DNA of 64,000 nucleotides from positions 124,001 to 188,000 of the forward strand of contig SCOI01000008.1 of NCBI GenBank assembly GCA_005503085.1, written 5' to 3'. Of the stretch, positions 1 to 7,955 are shown one piece after another. The notes beneath the pieces were generated by a model. It was given only the letters and a program-made list of their open reading frames with translations, ran no database searches and had not been told where the DNA came from. Position 1 is the stretch's first letter; every line of letters starts with the position of its first letter. The position numbers and the translations under genes were made by a program. The DNA comes from Burkholderiales bacterium C2. GTDB lineage: Bacteria; Pseudomonadota; Gammaproteobacteria; Burkholderiales; Burkholderiaceae_C.

Positions 1-773
1 CCGACGCTGCTGACATAGGCGAACAGGCCCGGCTCGCCGATGTCGCGGGACTGCGCGCTGGCCAGATTGACCAGGGTCAGCTGCGAGCGCGCATGGTGCT
101 CGAACAAGGCCTCGTCATGCGGCGACTGCAGCAGGTCGGGATAGCTGCGCTCGGGCGAGGCGCGGCCCTGATGCTCTTGCACCACCGGGCTGGGCTGGGC
201 GCGCGGCGCCGCGCCGCGCCGCTTGGGTATCGTCAGCACGACCAGCTCGCGCGGGTTCAGCCAGGCCTGCTCGCCCTGGCCCAGCGCATTGCTCAGGCGC
301 ACAAAGGGAATCTGGCGCAGCTCGCCGCTGGCGGTCTCGCCCATCCACAGCTCATTGCCCAGGTCGACGCGCCGCTCCAGCACGAAGCGCTGGCCGTCCG
401 GCGCCCAGCTGAAGCTGTGAAAGCCCTCGCCGGGCAGCTCGACGGCGCGCTCCGGCGCGTCCGGCTGCAGCAGGCTTCGCAGGCGCAGGCGCCGCACGGT
501 GGCCAGCGGCTGCGGTGTGCCGCTGGCCGCGTCGAAGCGCAGGCCGGCCAGGCGCAGCCCCGGGCGGGCCAGCTCGGCCAGGCTGTTGAAGCGCTTGAGT
601 TCCAGCAGGGCCAGGGTCTGCTTGTCGGGCGAGGGCAGCAGGCGCGGCGGCGCCGGCGCGTCCAGCAGCTCGCGGATCGCGGTCGAGGGCTGGCGATAGC
701 CGTTGGCCAGCGCCTGGAGTGGTTCGCCCAGGGCAACACAGAGCAGCAGAAGCAGGGCGTGGCGCAGGAGCAT
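1..773 (-). CDS. S9 family (prolyl oligopeptidase-type) peptidase, N-terminal part
   Basis: The reading frame is open from the ATG at 773 leftward to the window edge, giving 257 residues of a longer protein. It starts with a hydrophobic signal peptide (LLRHALLLLLCVALGEPLQALA) and continues with the segment YRQPSTAIRELLDAPAPPRLLPSPDKQTLALLE, rendered here only as landmarks: a short N-terminal linker, then WD/beta-propeller-like repeats such as FSWAPDGQRFVLER. That layout is typical of the propeller of exported acylaminoacyl/prolyl oligopeptidases, whose catalytic Ser-Asp-His hydrolase domain would lie outside the window. It follows the AEC carrier gene on the same strand by 33 bases and may be co-transcribed. 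Family assignment is by recognition of these segments; the catalytic domain is not visible. Confidence 0.72.
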   Translation of the reverse strand, partial: MLLRHALLLLLCVALGEPLQALANGYRQPSTAIRELLDAPAPPRLLPSPDKQTLALLELKRFNSLAELARPGLRLAGLRFDAASGTPQPLATVRRLRLRSLLQPDAPERAVELPGEGFHSFSWAPDGQRFVLERRVDLGNELWMGETASGELRQIPFVRLSNALGQGEQAWLNPRELVVLTIPKRRGAAPRAQPSPVVQEHQGRASPERSYPDLLQSPHDEALFEHHARSQLTLVNLASAQSRDIGEPGLFAYVSSV

Positions 774-806
774 GGGGTTCGTGCAATCAGACAGCGCGCA
801 ACGATA

Positions 807-1775
807 TCAGGCCGCCGGTCGGGCACCGAGCAGCCAGGCCAGCGCGGTGAAGCTGACGAAGGCCAGGCTGGTCGAGGCCAGGATGATGCGGGCCACGCGG
901 CCGTTGTCGGCGCCGTAGCGCTCGGCCAGCAGCGAGACATTGCTGGCGCTGGGCAACGCGGCGGCCAGGGTCAGCACCAGCAGCTGGAACGGCGTCGGGC
1001 CGACGCCCAGCGCATGGGCGGCCGCGCCCAGCGCGAACACCAGGGCCGGATGGACGATCAGCTTGATCAGCGCCACCGGCAGGAACAGCGCCACCGGCGT
1101 GCGCGTGTGGGCATGCTGCCCGGCGCGCCACAGCACCGCGCCTATCGTGAACAGGGCCACCGGCGTTGCCGCATCGGCCAGCATCTTGACGACGCTGTCG
1201 ACCGGACCCGGCAGGCGCAGCGCGGTGGCCGAGGCCACGGCGCCCAGCGCGATGGCCCAGGGCAGCGGATTCGACAGCGCGCCGCGCAAGGCCTGCAGTG
1301 CGGCGCGCTTGGCATTGCCGGCGCCGGCATCGTGGGCGCGCGCCAGCGCGATGCACAGCGAGCTGGTGACAAAGAGATCGGCCAGCACGGTGCAGATCAC
1401 CGGCCCGGCCGCGGCCGGGCCCAGCAGCGCCACCAGCAGCGGCACGCCCATGAAACCGGTGTTGGGAAAGGCCGCCACCAGCGCACCGAAGGCCGCGTCC
1501 TTCAGCTGCACCCGCGCCGACAGGGTCACCGCGATCGTGAACGCGACGATCAACAGCGCCGCGACCAGATAGACGCCCAGCACGCCCGGGTTCAGCAATT
1601 CCAGCACCGGCGTGTTCATGCCGAAGCGGAACAGCATGCAGGGCAGCGCGAAGAACAGCACAAAGCCGTTGAGCCCCGGGATTGCGCTCTCGGCCAGCAC
1701 GCCGCGCTGCGCCGCCAGATAGCCGCACAGCACCAGCGCGAAGAAGGGCAGGGTGACGGCCAGAATCGCTTGCAT
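807..1775 (-). CDS. AEC family transporter (auxin efflux carrier-like permease)
   Basis: The protein has 322 residues, close to the usual length of bacterial AEC carriers, and is almost entirely hydrophobic helices, about ten in number. It opens with MQAILAVTLPFFALVLCGYL, contains FPNTGFMGVPLL in the N-terminal half and PSASNVSLLAERYG in the C-terminal half. These are the conserved break regions of the MdcF/YfdV-type carriers, which export or import organic acids such as malonate or malate. The frame is open upstream to 1997, but the ATG at 1775 begins directly at the first membrane helix and fits family members, whereas the upstream extension is low-complexity and would overlap the divergent kinase gene. 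Substrate is unknown. Confidence 0.85.
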   Translation of the reverse strand: MQAILAVTLPFFALVLCGYLAAQRGVLAESAIPGLNGFVLFFALPCMLFRFGMNTPVLELLNPGVLGVYLVAALLIVAFTIAVTLSARVQLKDAAFGALVAAFPNTGFMGVPLLVALLGPAAAGPVICTVLADLFVTSSLCIALARAHDAGAGNAKRAALQALRGALSNPLPWAIALGAVASATALRLPGPVDSVVKMLADAATPVALFTIGAVLWRAGQHAHTRTPVALFLPVALIKLIVHPALVFALGAAAHALGVGPTPFQLLVLTLAAALPSASNVSLLAERYGADNGRVARIILASTSLAFVSFTALAWLLGARPAA

Positions 1776-1932
1776 GGGGGCGGAGTATCGCAAGGCTTGG
1801 GCCGGGCCGCCGCCCGTGCACAAGTTCTCGCCGAGCGTGAGCGATTGCGCGCGACACCCCGTGTTGAGGGGGGAGCCCGGTGCCGTTGCGGCCTGGCTTG
1901 AGCCTAGGATGCCAGGCAAACCCTGAATACTC

Positions 1933-3057
1933 ATGTCCTCCGCCCGTTTCTCAGCCTCTTTTCCCGCACCGGTCAGTGCCGGCTCACCGGTGACCACATC
2001 GCTGTCGGTCGGCGAGCGCCTGGGCGTCTGGCGCGTCGCCGCCGCCCTGCACGCCGGTGATTCGGGCCGCTGGTACCGGGCCGAGCATTCGCTGGCCGGC
2101 GATGTCAGCGCGGCGCTGCTGGTCTATCAGCAGAGTGCGGACGCGGCGGCGGTGCTGCTGCGTTTTGCCGAGCTGTCGGCGGCCCTGAACCAGCTCAGCC
2201 ATCCGGCCCTGGCCACGCCGCTGGACAGCGGCCTGACCGCCGAGGGCAAGCCTTTTCTGGCCCTACCCTGGCAGGACAAGGGCCAGCCGCTGCTGGCCGC
2301 CGCCGCCGAGCTGCCGCTGCGCCAGCGCCTGCAATTGCTGCTGCAACTCTGCGACGCGCTGCAATATGCCCATGAGCAAGGCCTGCTGCTGCGCGAACTC
2401 GATCCCGGCCTGCTGTGGCTGGTCAACGGTACCGAGCTGCGGCTGATGGCCCTGGGCCTGGCCGAGCTGGCGCCCGAGCCGGACGCCGAGCCGCCGCTGT
2501 TCAGTGCCGCCGCCGCGCCCTTTGTCGCGCCCGAGCTGCAGCGCGGCGCCCAGCCCAGCCTGGGCAGCGAAGCCTATGCGCTGGGCGTGCTGGCCTGCTG
2601 GTTGATCAATGGCCGGCCGCCCAAACCCGATGCCAACGGCGTGCTGATGCCCTCGGCCGCCAGCCTGGGCGGCCTCAGCACGGCCGAGCGTTTCAGCCTC
2701 GAAGCCCTGCTGCAGAAGGCCATGGCGCCGATGTCGGTGGCCCGCTATCCCTCGGCCCGCGAGCTGGGCGAGGATTTGCGCGCCTGGCTGGCCGGGCAGA
2801 ACCATTCGGCCCTGGTGCTGCATCCGATGCCCGAGCCCAGCCCGGCGCCGGGCAGCCGCTTCATGCCGGCCTTCGACGGCAGCCTCAGCACCCCGCCGCT
2901 GCAAAAGCCCGCCAAGCGCAAGCGCTGGCGCACCTTGCTGGCCGCCGGCGGCCTGGCCTTGCTGGCCGTGGGTGGCTGGGCCGGCCACCAGTATCTGGGC
3001 CTGGACGGCCTGCTTCAGTCGCTCAGCGCGCCAGCGCGGCCGGCCTCCACGACATAG
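1933..3057 (+). CDS. Membrane-anchored protein kinase-like protein, predicted pseudokinase
   Basis: The 374-residue protein has a Ser/Thr kinase-like fold at about residues 25-290, a proline-rich linker, and one C-terminal membrane helix near 333-352 after a basic KPAKRKRW stretch. Parts of the C lobe are recognisable: LLLQLCDALQYAHEQGLLLRELDPG corresponds to the catalytic loop, and VAPELQ (about 198-203) to the APE motif. The active-site residues are lost: HRD reads L153-R-E, DFG is replaced by ALGLAEL (173-179), and there is no lysine at all between residues 1 and 105 to serve as the ATP-binding Lys. I therefore infer a scaffold or allosteric role rather than phosphotransfer. Its 3' end overlaps the convergent PhoD-like gene by 43 bases. 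Confidence 0.78.
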   Translation: MSSARFSASFPAPVSAGSPVTTSLSVGERLGVWRVAAALHAGDSGRWYRAEHSLAGDVSAALLVYQQSADAAAVLLRFAELSAALNQLSHPALATPLDSGLTAEGKPFLALPWQDKGQPLLAAAAELPLRQRLQLLLQLCDALQYAHEQGLLLRELDPGLLWLVNGTELRLMALGLAELAPEPDAEPPLFSAAAAPFVAPELQRGAQPSLGSEAYALGVLACWLINGRPPKPDANGVLMPSAASLGGLSTAERFSLEALLQKAMAPMSVARYPSARELGEDLRAWLAGQNHSALVLHPMPEPSPAPGSRFMPAFDGSLSTPPLQKPAKRKRWRTLLAAGGLALLAVGGWAGHQYLGLDGLLQSLSAPARPASTT

Positions 3058-4550
3058 CGCGCCTGGCGGCGCAGCGCACTGGCGGCGTCCCAGGGCTGCT
3101 CGACCGCGTGCAGCTCCGCCTCCAGCCTGCCGGCGCTCAGCTCGAAGCGGATATAGCCGCGCTCGTCGCTGCGCGCATGGCGGATATGCGGGTTGTGCGG
3201 GCGCATCTGGTCGAGCCGGCGCTGGGCCAGGCCGTGGCTGCTGATCGAGCTGCCGCAGAACTCGGTGGCGATCACCGGCTTGTCGGCACCGCCGGCATGC
3301 AGATCGCTCACGTAGTGGGCATGGACATCGCCGCCCAGCACCACCGCATTGCGCACCCGCGCCGCCTGCAGATCGCGCAGCAGGCGCTGGCGGGCGCCCG
3401 GGTAGCCGTCCCAGCCGTCGGTCCAGTGCAGGCCGCTGCCCTGCTCGGGCGGCTGCCAGTTCAGCGGCGCCATCAGGGTCTGCTGGGCCAGCAGATTCCA
3501 GGGCCGCTCACGATCCCAGCTCTGCGCCAGCCATTGCTCCTGGGCCTTGCCCAGCAGGCTGCGGGCCGGGTCCAGCAGTTCCGGGCAGTCGCTCAGCGCG
3601 ACGGTGTTGGAACCGCCCCGGCCCGGTTTGGGGCAGGCCTGGGGGTCGCGCCACTGGCGGTTGTCCAAGGTGATGATGCGGGCCAGCGCACCCCAGTCGT
3701 AGCGCTCGTGCAGGCGGAACTCGGCACCGCGCGGCCGCGCCGCCTTCGGAAAGGGCAGATGCTCCCAATAGGCCTGGGCCGCCGCCGCGCGGCGGCGCGC
3801 GAAGCCGGGCTCCAGATGCTGGGAGATGTCGCCGGCATAGTCGTTCTCGACCTCATGGTCGTCCCAGGTCAGCAGCCAGGGCGCGGCCGCATGCATGGCT
3901 TGCAGATGCGGGTCGCTCTTGTACTGGGCATAGCGCTGGCGGTAGTCGTCCAGCGTGCGGCACAGCCCGCCCTGGTGGCGGCGTGCGGGCGTGCTGTCGG
4001 GCGCGGTGGCCGACTCGTAGATGTAGTCGCCCAGGAACAGCAGCAGGTCCAGCTCCTGGCCGGCCAGATCGCGCCAGGCGGCATATTCGCCGTGGTCCCA
4101 GCGCTGGCAGGAGGCGATCGCGAAGCGCAGGCGCTGCCCCGCCGCGCCGGGCGCCGGCGCCGTGCGGCTGCGGCCGACCGGGCTTTGCTGACCCAGCGCG
4201 CTGAAGCGGTACCAGTACCAGCGGTCGGGCTTCAGCCCGGCCGGCTCGGCATGGACGCTGTGGGCGCTGCCGGGCTCGGCCCGCTCGGTGCCGCTGGCGG
4301 CGATGGTCTTGAAGCCCTCGTCCTCCGCCAGCTCCCAGCGCACCGCGACCTGGGCCGGCAGCGCCTCGCCGAGCAGCCGGGTCCACAGCACCAGGCCGGC
4401 GGGGCGCGGGCAGCCGGAGGCTACGCCCAGCGCGAACAGGGGCGCGGCGGCCGGCGTCGCGGCATGGCTGACAAGAGCCGGCGCGCAGCCGGCGGCGAGG
4501 GCGGCCTGCAGCAGGCTGCGGCGACTGAGGGCGGTGTTCATCGGCGGCAA
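3015..4550 (-). CDS. PhoD-like alkaline phosphatase/phosphodiesterase, Tat-exported
   Basis: The 511-residue protein starts with a twin-arginine signal (LSRRSLLQAALAAG). It has the PhoD order: an N-terminal Fn3-like domain beginning ALGVASGCPRPAGLVLWTRL, then the metallophosphatase core with LLLFLGDYIYE, WDDHEVENDYAG and VVLGGDVHAHYVSDL. These hold the metal ligands expected of the Fe/Ca-dependent PhoD family, which hydrolyse phosphate mono- or diesters in the periplasm. An internal Met at residue 4 is an equally possible start. The gene begins two bases after the stop of the upstream binding-protein gene, so the two are probably one operon. Its last 43 bases overlap the pseudokinase gene tail to tail. 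Confidence 0.9.
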   Translation of the reverse strand: MPPMNTALSRRSLLQAALAAGCAPALVSHAATPAAAPLFALGVASGCPRPAGLVLWTRLLGEALPAQVAVRWELAEDEGFKTIAASGTERAEPGSAHSVHAEPAGLKPDRWYWYRFSALGQQSPVGRSRTAPAPGAAGQRLRFAIASCQRWDHGEYAAWRDLAGQELDLLLFLGDYIYESATAPDSTPARRHQGGLCRTLDDYRQRYAQYKSDPHLQAMHAAAPWLLTWDDHEVENDYAGDISQHLEPGFARRRAAAAQAYWEHLPFPKAARPRGAEFRLHERYDWGALARIITLDNRQWRDPQACPKPGRGGSNTVALSDCPELLDPARSLLGKAQEQWLAQSWDRERPWNLLAQQTLMAPLNWQPPEQGSGLHWTDGWDGYPGARQRLLRDLQAARVRNAVVLGGDVHAHYVSDLHAGGADKPVIATEFCGSSISSHGLAQRRLDQMRPHNPHIRHARSDERGYIRFELSAGRLEAELHAVEQPWDAASALRRQARYVVEAGRAGALSD

Positions 4551-4552
4551 GC

Positions 4553-5335
4553 CTACTCGGGAATTTTGACCTTCCAGCGACGCGACAGCTCGTCGAGCTC
4601 ACCGCTGGCGCGCAGCGCGGCAATGGCACGCTCCAGCTCGTCGCGCAAGACCTGGCCCCGGTTGTCGCGCGGGTAGGCAAAGTGGCCGCGCAGCTGGCCG
4701 ATCGGCGGGCCGGCCGGCACCAGTTCCTGTGCCAGACCCAGGCGCTGCAGCACTGGCTCGGTATTGCGCTCGTTGCTGGCGAACAGGTCGACGCGGCCCA
4801 GGCGCAGCATCTGCAGGCCGGTGTTGACGTCGCGCACCGTGCTGATGCGCAGGCCGGCGCGGGCCTGCTCGTAGCTCTCGCCATAGGCCCAGCCCTGCAC
4901 CTGGGCGACCGGGCGCTGGCCCAGCGCCGCATAGTCGCCGCGCCACAGCCCGCTCTGGGCGCGGCGAGCGTAGAACACCAGCGCGTCCTCGTAAAAGGGC
5001 TGGGGCGAGAACAGATAGCGCTGCTCGCGGTCGGCGGTGCGGTAGGGGCCGACCAGGATGTCGGCCAGGCCGCGCTCCACCATGGCCTGGGCGCGCAGCC
5101 AGGGGTAGTGCTCGAAACGCAGGCTGTGGCCCAGCCGGGCGGCGGCCAAGGTCAGCAGGTCCACGCCCAGGCCGCTCGGCTCGCCGCCGTCCTTGGCGGC
5201 CTCGTAGATGCGCGGGAACTCGGTGCCCACCACCAGCAGCTCGCGCGCCTGCGCGGCCGATCCCCAGGCCAGCAGCAAGAACGTCCAGGCTTGCAGCCAG
5301 CGACGGCCGAGGGCCAACACAAGGGCCATGCTCAT
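4553..5335 (-). CDS. Periplasmic substrate-binding protein, SBP_bac_3 type
   Basis: The product has 260 residues with a signal peptide ending near WGSAAQA. It then follows the bilobed type II periplasmic receptor pattern: LLVVGTEFPRIYEA, GLGVDLLTLAAARLGHSLRFEHYPWLRAQAMVERGLADI, the hinge-region block DILVGPYRTADREQRYLFSPQPFY, and RRWKVKIPE at the end. Such proteins bind amino acids or similar small polar ligands. No ABC permease or ATPase lies nearby, so the receptor is solitary, a common situation in this group. The gene is followed after two bases by the PhoD-like gene. A divergent membrane protein gene starts 106 bases away. Confidence 0.85.
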   Translation of the reverse strand: MSMALVLALGRRWLQAWTFLLLAWGSAAQARELLVVGTEFPRIYEAAKDGGEPSGLGVDLLTLAAARLGHSLRFEHYPWLRAQAMVERGLADILVGPYRTADREQRYLFSPQPFYEDALVFYARRAQSGLWRGDYAALGQRPVAQVQGWAYGESYEQARAGLRISTVRDVNTGLQMLRLGRVDLFASNERNTEPVLQRLGLAQELVPAGPPIGQLRGHFAYPRDNRGQVLRDELERAIAALRASGELDELSRRWKVKIPE

Positions 5336-5383
5336 AGTCCTGCCGTTGTACTAGGGGTTCCCAATGTAGCGCCTGCCGGCATG

Positions 5384-5397
5384 GGCTTGGCTATCAT
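5384..5397 (+). promoter_or_regulatory. Putative promoter core GGCTTGGCTATCAT upstream of the O-antigen-ligase-like gene
   Basis: The 14-base string ends in TATCAT, a good -10 hexamer, 45 bases before the ATG at 5442. The identical 14 bases recur at 7919-7932 before the helicase gene. No convincing -35 lies 17 bases upstream in either case. Confidence 0.3.
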
Positions 5398-5441
5398 CCG
5401 CGCGACCCGGCGCGAGCCTGCGCCCCAACTCCGCCGCCCGC

Positions 5442-7910
5442 ATGAAGCTCTCCGTGCCCGATTCCTCCAAGCGCTGGCTGGGCCTGAGCCTGGCCGCCGG
5501 CAGCGCCGGCGCCGGCCTGTGGCTGGCCTGGCACTACCCTTGGCAGCCCGGGCTGGCCTGCCTGCTGTGGCTCATGGTGGCGGTGCTGGGCTTTGTGCGC
5601 TGGCAGGCCTTGCCGCTGCTGATTCCCGGCCTGGTTCCGGTGCTGGGCTTCGCGCCCTGGACCGGCTGGATCACCTTCGAGGAACTGGACCTGCTGGTGC
5701 TGGCCGTCGCCGCCGGCGGCTATGCGGCGCTGGCCTTGGGCGCGAAACGCGGCGTCGAGCTGGCGCCGGCCTGGCAGCGGCCGCTGGCGTGGTCGGGCTT
5801 GTCCAAGCTCTTGCTGACGCTGTTCTGTGCCTCGCTGCTGCTGGCGATCTGGCGCGGCGTCGAGCAGGCCGGGGGCTGGCAGTTCGGCTGGTGGCAGGGC
5901 TATCACGAGCCGATGAACAGCCTGCGCCAGGGCAAGAGCCTGTGGCTGGTGCTGCTCTTGCTGCCGCTGTGGCGTGCGGCCGGGGCGAGTGAGCCGGCCG
6001 CCGTGCAGCGCTGGTTCGGCCTGGCGATGCTGCTGGCCTTGGGCGGGGCCAGCCTGGCGGCGCTGTGGGAGCGGCTGGCCTATACCGGGCTGCTGAATTT
6101 TTCGAGCGACTACCGCAGCACCGCGCTGTTCTGGGAGATGCATGTGGGCGGCGCGGCGCTGGACGGCTGCCTGGCGCTGGGTCTGCCGTTTGCGCTGCTG
6201 TGGGTGCTGCGCGAGCGCCGGCCCTGGGCTTTTGCCGCCGCGCTGGGCCTGCTGCTGCTGGCCGGCTATGCGGCGCTGACGACTTTCTCGCGCGGCGTCT
6301 ATCTGGCCCTGCCGTTGGGGGCGGGCGTCTGCCTGCTGTTGCTGGCGCGCCAGCGCCGCGCCGCGCAGTTGCCCGCTGCCTCCAGGCCCGCCGCGCGTCG
6401 GGGGCTGGGCCTGGCGGTGTTGTTGGCTTTCGGCCTGGCGGCCTGGCCGCTGTTCCAGGCTGGCGGCTACCGGACCTTGCTGGCGTTGGCGGGCAGTGCG
6501 CTGCTGATGATCTTCATGCCACCGCTGCGCTTGCAGCAGACGCGCGGCCAGCAACTGATCGTGTTGCTGCTGGCCCTGCTGGCGGCGGCGCTGGCTGCTG
6601 CCTTGAGCTGGCTGCTGGCGCTGGCCGTCCCGAAGTCGGCCTACGTGATCGATGCGCTGGTGGTGTTGGGCGGGCTGTGGCTGGCCTGGTGGCTGCGTGC
6701 CGGGCTGCCGCGCCATCTGAGCGCCTGCCTGATGGCGGCGGCTTGGTTCTGGAGCCTGGCCTGCGTGGCCGTGGTGGCCGGCAACTGGGGTGGCGAGCAG
6801 GCCTTGCAAGAAGCGCTGCTGCCGGTGCTGGGCCTGGCGCTGGGTTGGGCCGGCTTGCAACTGCTGCCCGGAACGGCGGCGCAGTTGCTGGCCGAGCTGC
6901 CCTGGCGGGCCAGGAGCCTGTTGTGGACCGCTTGCCTGATGCTGTTCGCCGTGGTGGCGGCGCTGGCGGGCGGCGCCTACATCGGCGACCGCATGGCTAC
7001 CGGCCAGCGCGATCTGGAAGGCCGCTTCGAGCACTGGCGGCTAGCGCGCAGCCTGCTGGACACGCCGCAGGAATGGTTGCTGGGCAAGGGGGTGGGCCGC
7101 TTCGCCAGCAATTTCCTGTTCGTCGGCCCGGCCGCCGAGCAGGTCGGCGACTACCGGCTCGTCGAGTCGGCCCAGCCACCCCATCTGCTGCTGACCAGCG
7201 GCAAGCATGTGCTGGGCTGGGGCGAGCTGTTCCGCGTCAGCCAGCGCATCGCCGCGCCGCGCGGCGAACTGCTGCTGACGCTGAAGCTGCGCAGCGCCGG
7301 CGATGTGAACCTGCATCTGGAGGTGTGCGAGAAACATCTGCTCTACAACGCGGAATGCGTGGTCAAGGGCCTGCCGCTGCAAAGCCAGGGTGGCGGCTGG
7401 CAGACGCTGCAGGCCTCGCTGGGTCAGGCACCGGCTCTGGGCGGGCGCTGGTGGGCGCCGCGCTTTGTGGTGTTCTCGGTGGCGCTGGGTTCGCCGGCGA
7501 GCGCGGTGCAGATTGCCGAGCTGCGCCTGCGCGACGCGGCCGAGCCCGCCCTGCTGGCCAATAGCGACTTCTCGCGCGGCATGGCGCATTGGTTCTTCTC
7601 CAGCGACCGCCACCACCTGCCCTGGCATATCAAGAGCCTGGGCCTGCACCTGCTGTTCGAGCAGGGGCTGCTGGGTCTGGCCCTGGGTGTCAGCCTGGTG
7701 GCGGCAGCGCTGTGGCGCTGCAGCTTCGGCCATGCCAGCGCCCATGGGCTGGCGCCGGCGGTGGTGGGCGCGCTGACGGGTTTCCTGATCGTGGGCCTGT
7801 TCGACAGCCTGGTCGATGCGCCGCGCATCGCCTTCCTGTTCTATGCGGTGCTGCTGCTGGGCCTGGGGCTGCGCTCGACCCGGGCGCCGCTGTTGCCTAG
7901 CATGAAATAG
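5442..7910 (+). CDS. O-antigen ligase/Wzy-like polytopic membrane protein with a large soluble insert
   Basis: The 822-residue protein begins with about a dozen hydrophobic helices rich in Leu, Ala and Trp. Near residue 525 it has the segment LEGRFEHWRLARSLLDTPQEWLLGKGVGRF, which resembles the periplasmic loop of O-antigen ligases and Wzy-type polymerases, including the GxGxG-like element. It then departs from the family norm with roughly 200 soluble residues (about 555-725) containing beta-rich patterns such as GELLLTLKLRSAGDVNLHLEV and ANSDFSRGMAHWFF that resemble a carbohydrate-binding jelly roll. Two or three membrane helices close the protein. No other polysaccharide genes lie beside it. 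The ligase family call is moderately secure; substrate is unknown. Confidence 0.65.
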   Translation: MKLSVPDSSKRWLGLSLAAGSAGAGLWLAWHYPWQPGLACLLWLMVAVLGFVRWQALPLLIPGLVPVLGFAPWTGWITFEELDLLVLAVAAGGYAALALGAKRGVELAPAWQRPLAWSGLSKLLLTLFCASLLLAIWRGVEQAGGWQFGWWQGYHEPMNSLRQGKSLWLVLLLLPLWRAAGASEPAAVQRWFGLAMLLALGGASLAALWERLAYTGLLNFSSDYRSTALFWEMHVGGAALDGCLALGLPFALLWVLRERRPWAFAAALGLLLLAGYAALTTFSRGVYLALPLGAGVCLLLLARQRRAAQLPAASRPAARRGLGLAVLLAFGLAAWPLFQAGGYRTLLALAGSALLMIFMPPLRLQQTRGQQLIVLLLALLAAALAAALSWLLALAVPKSAYVIDALVVLGGLWLAWWLRAGLPRHLSACLMAAAWFWSLACVAVVAGNWGGEQALQEALLPVLGLALGWAGLQLLPGTAAQLLAELPWRARSLLWTACLMLFAVVAALAGGAYIGDRMATGQRDLEGRFEHWRLARSLLDTPQEWLLGKGVGRFASNFLFVGPAAEQVGDYRLVESAQPPHLLLTSGKHVLGWGELFRVSQRIAAPRGELLLTLKLRSAGDVNLHLEVCEKHLLYNAECVVKGLPLQSQGGGWQTLQASLGQAPALGGRWWAPRFVVFSVALGSPASAVQIAELRLRDAAEPALLANSDFSRGMAHWFFSSDRHHLPWHIKSLGLHLLFEQGLLGLALGVSLVAAALWRCSFGHASAHGLAPAVVGALTGFLIVGLFDSLVDAPRIAFLFYAVLLLGLGLRSTRAPLLPSMK

Positions 7911-7918
7911 GCTGGGGC

Positions 7919-7932
7919 GGCTTGGCTATCAT
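7919..7932 (+). promoter_or_regulatory. Putative promoter core GGCTTGGCTATCAT upstream of the helicase gene
   Basis: This is the second copy of the 14-base string seen at 5384-5397. TATCAT at 7927-7932 would give a transcript start near 7939 and a leader of about 17 bases. No clear -35 is visible. Confidence 0.3.
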
Positions 7933-7955
7933 GCGCAGCCCTGCCCCTGTTTGTC

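Noticed and set aside
93-1901. 602-codon plus-strand frame at the left edge
   Set aside because: It covers two well-supported minus-strand genes (S9 peptidase and AEC carrier) and is a compositional shadow.
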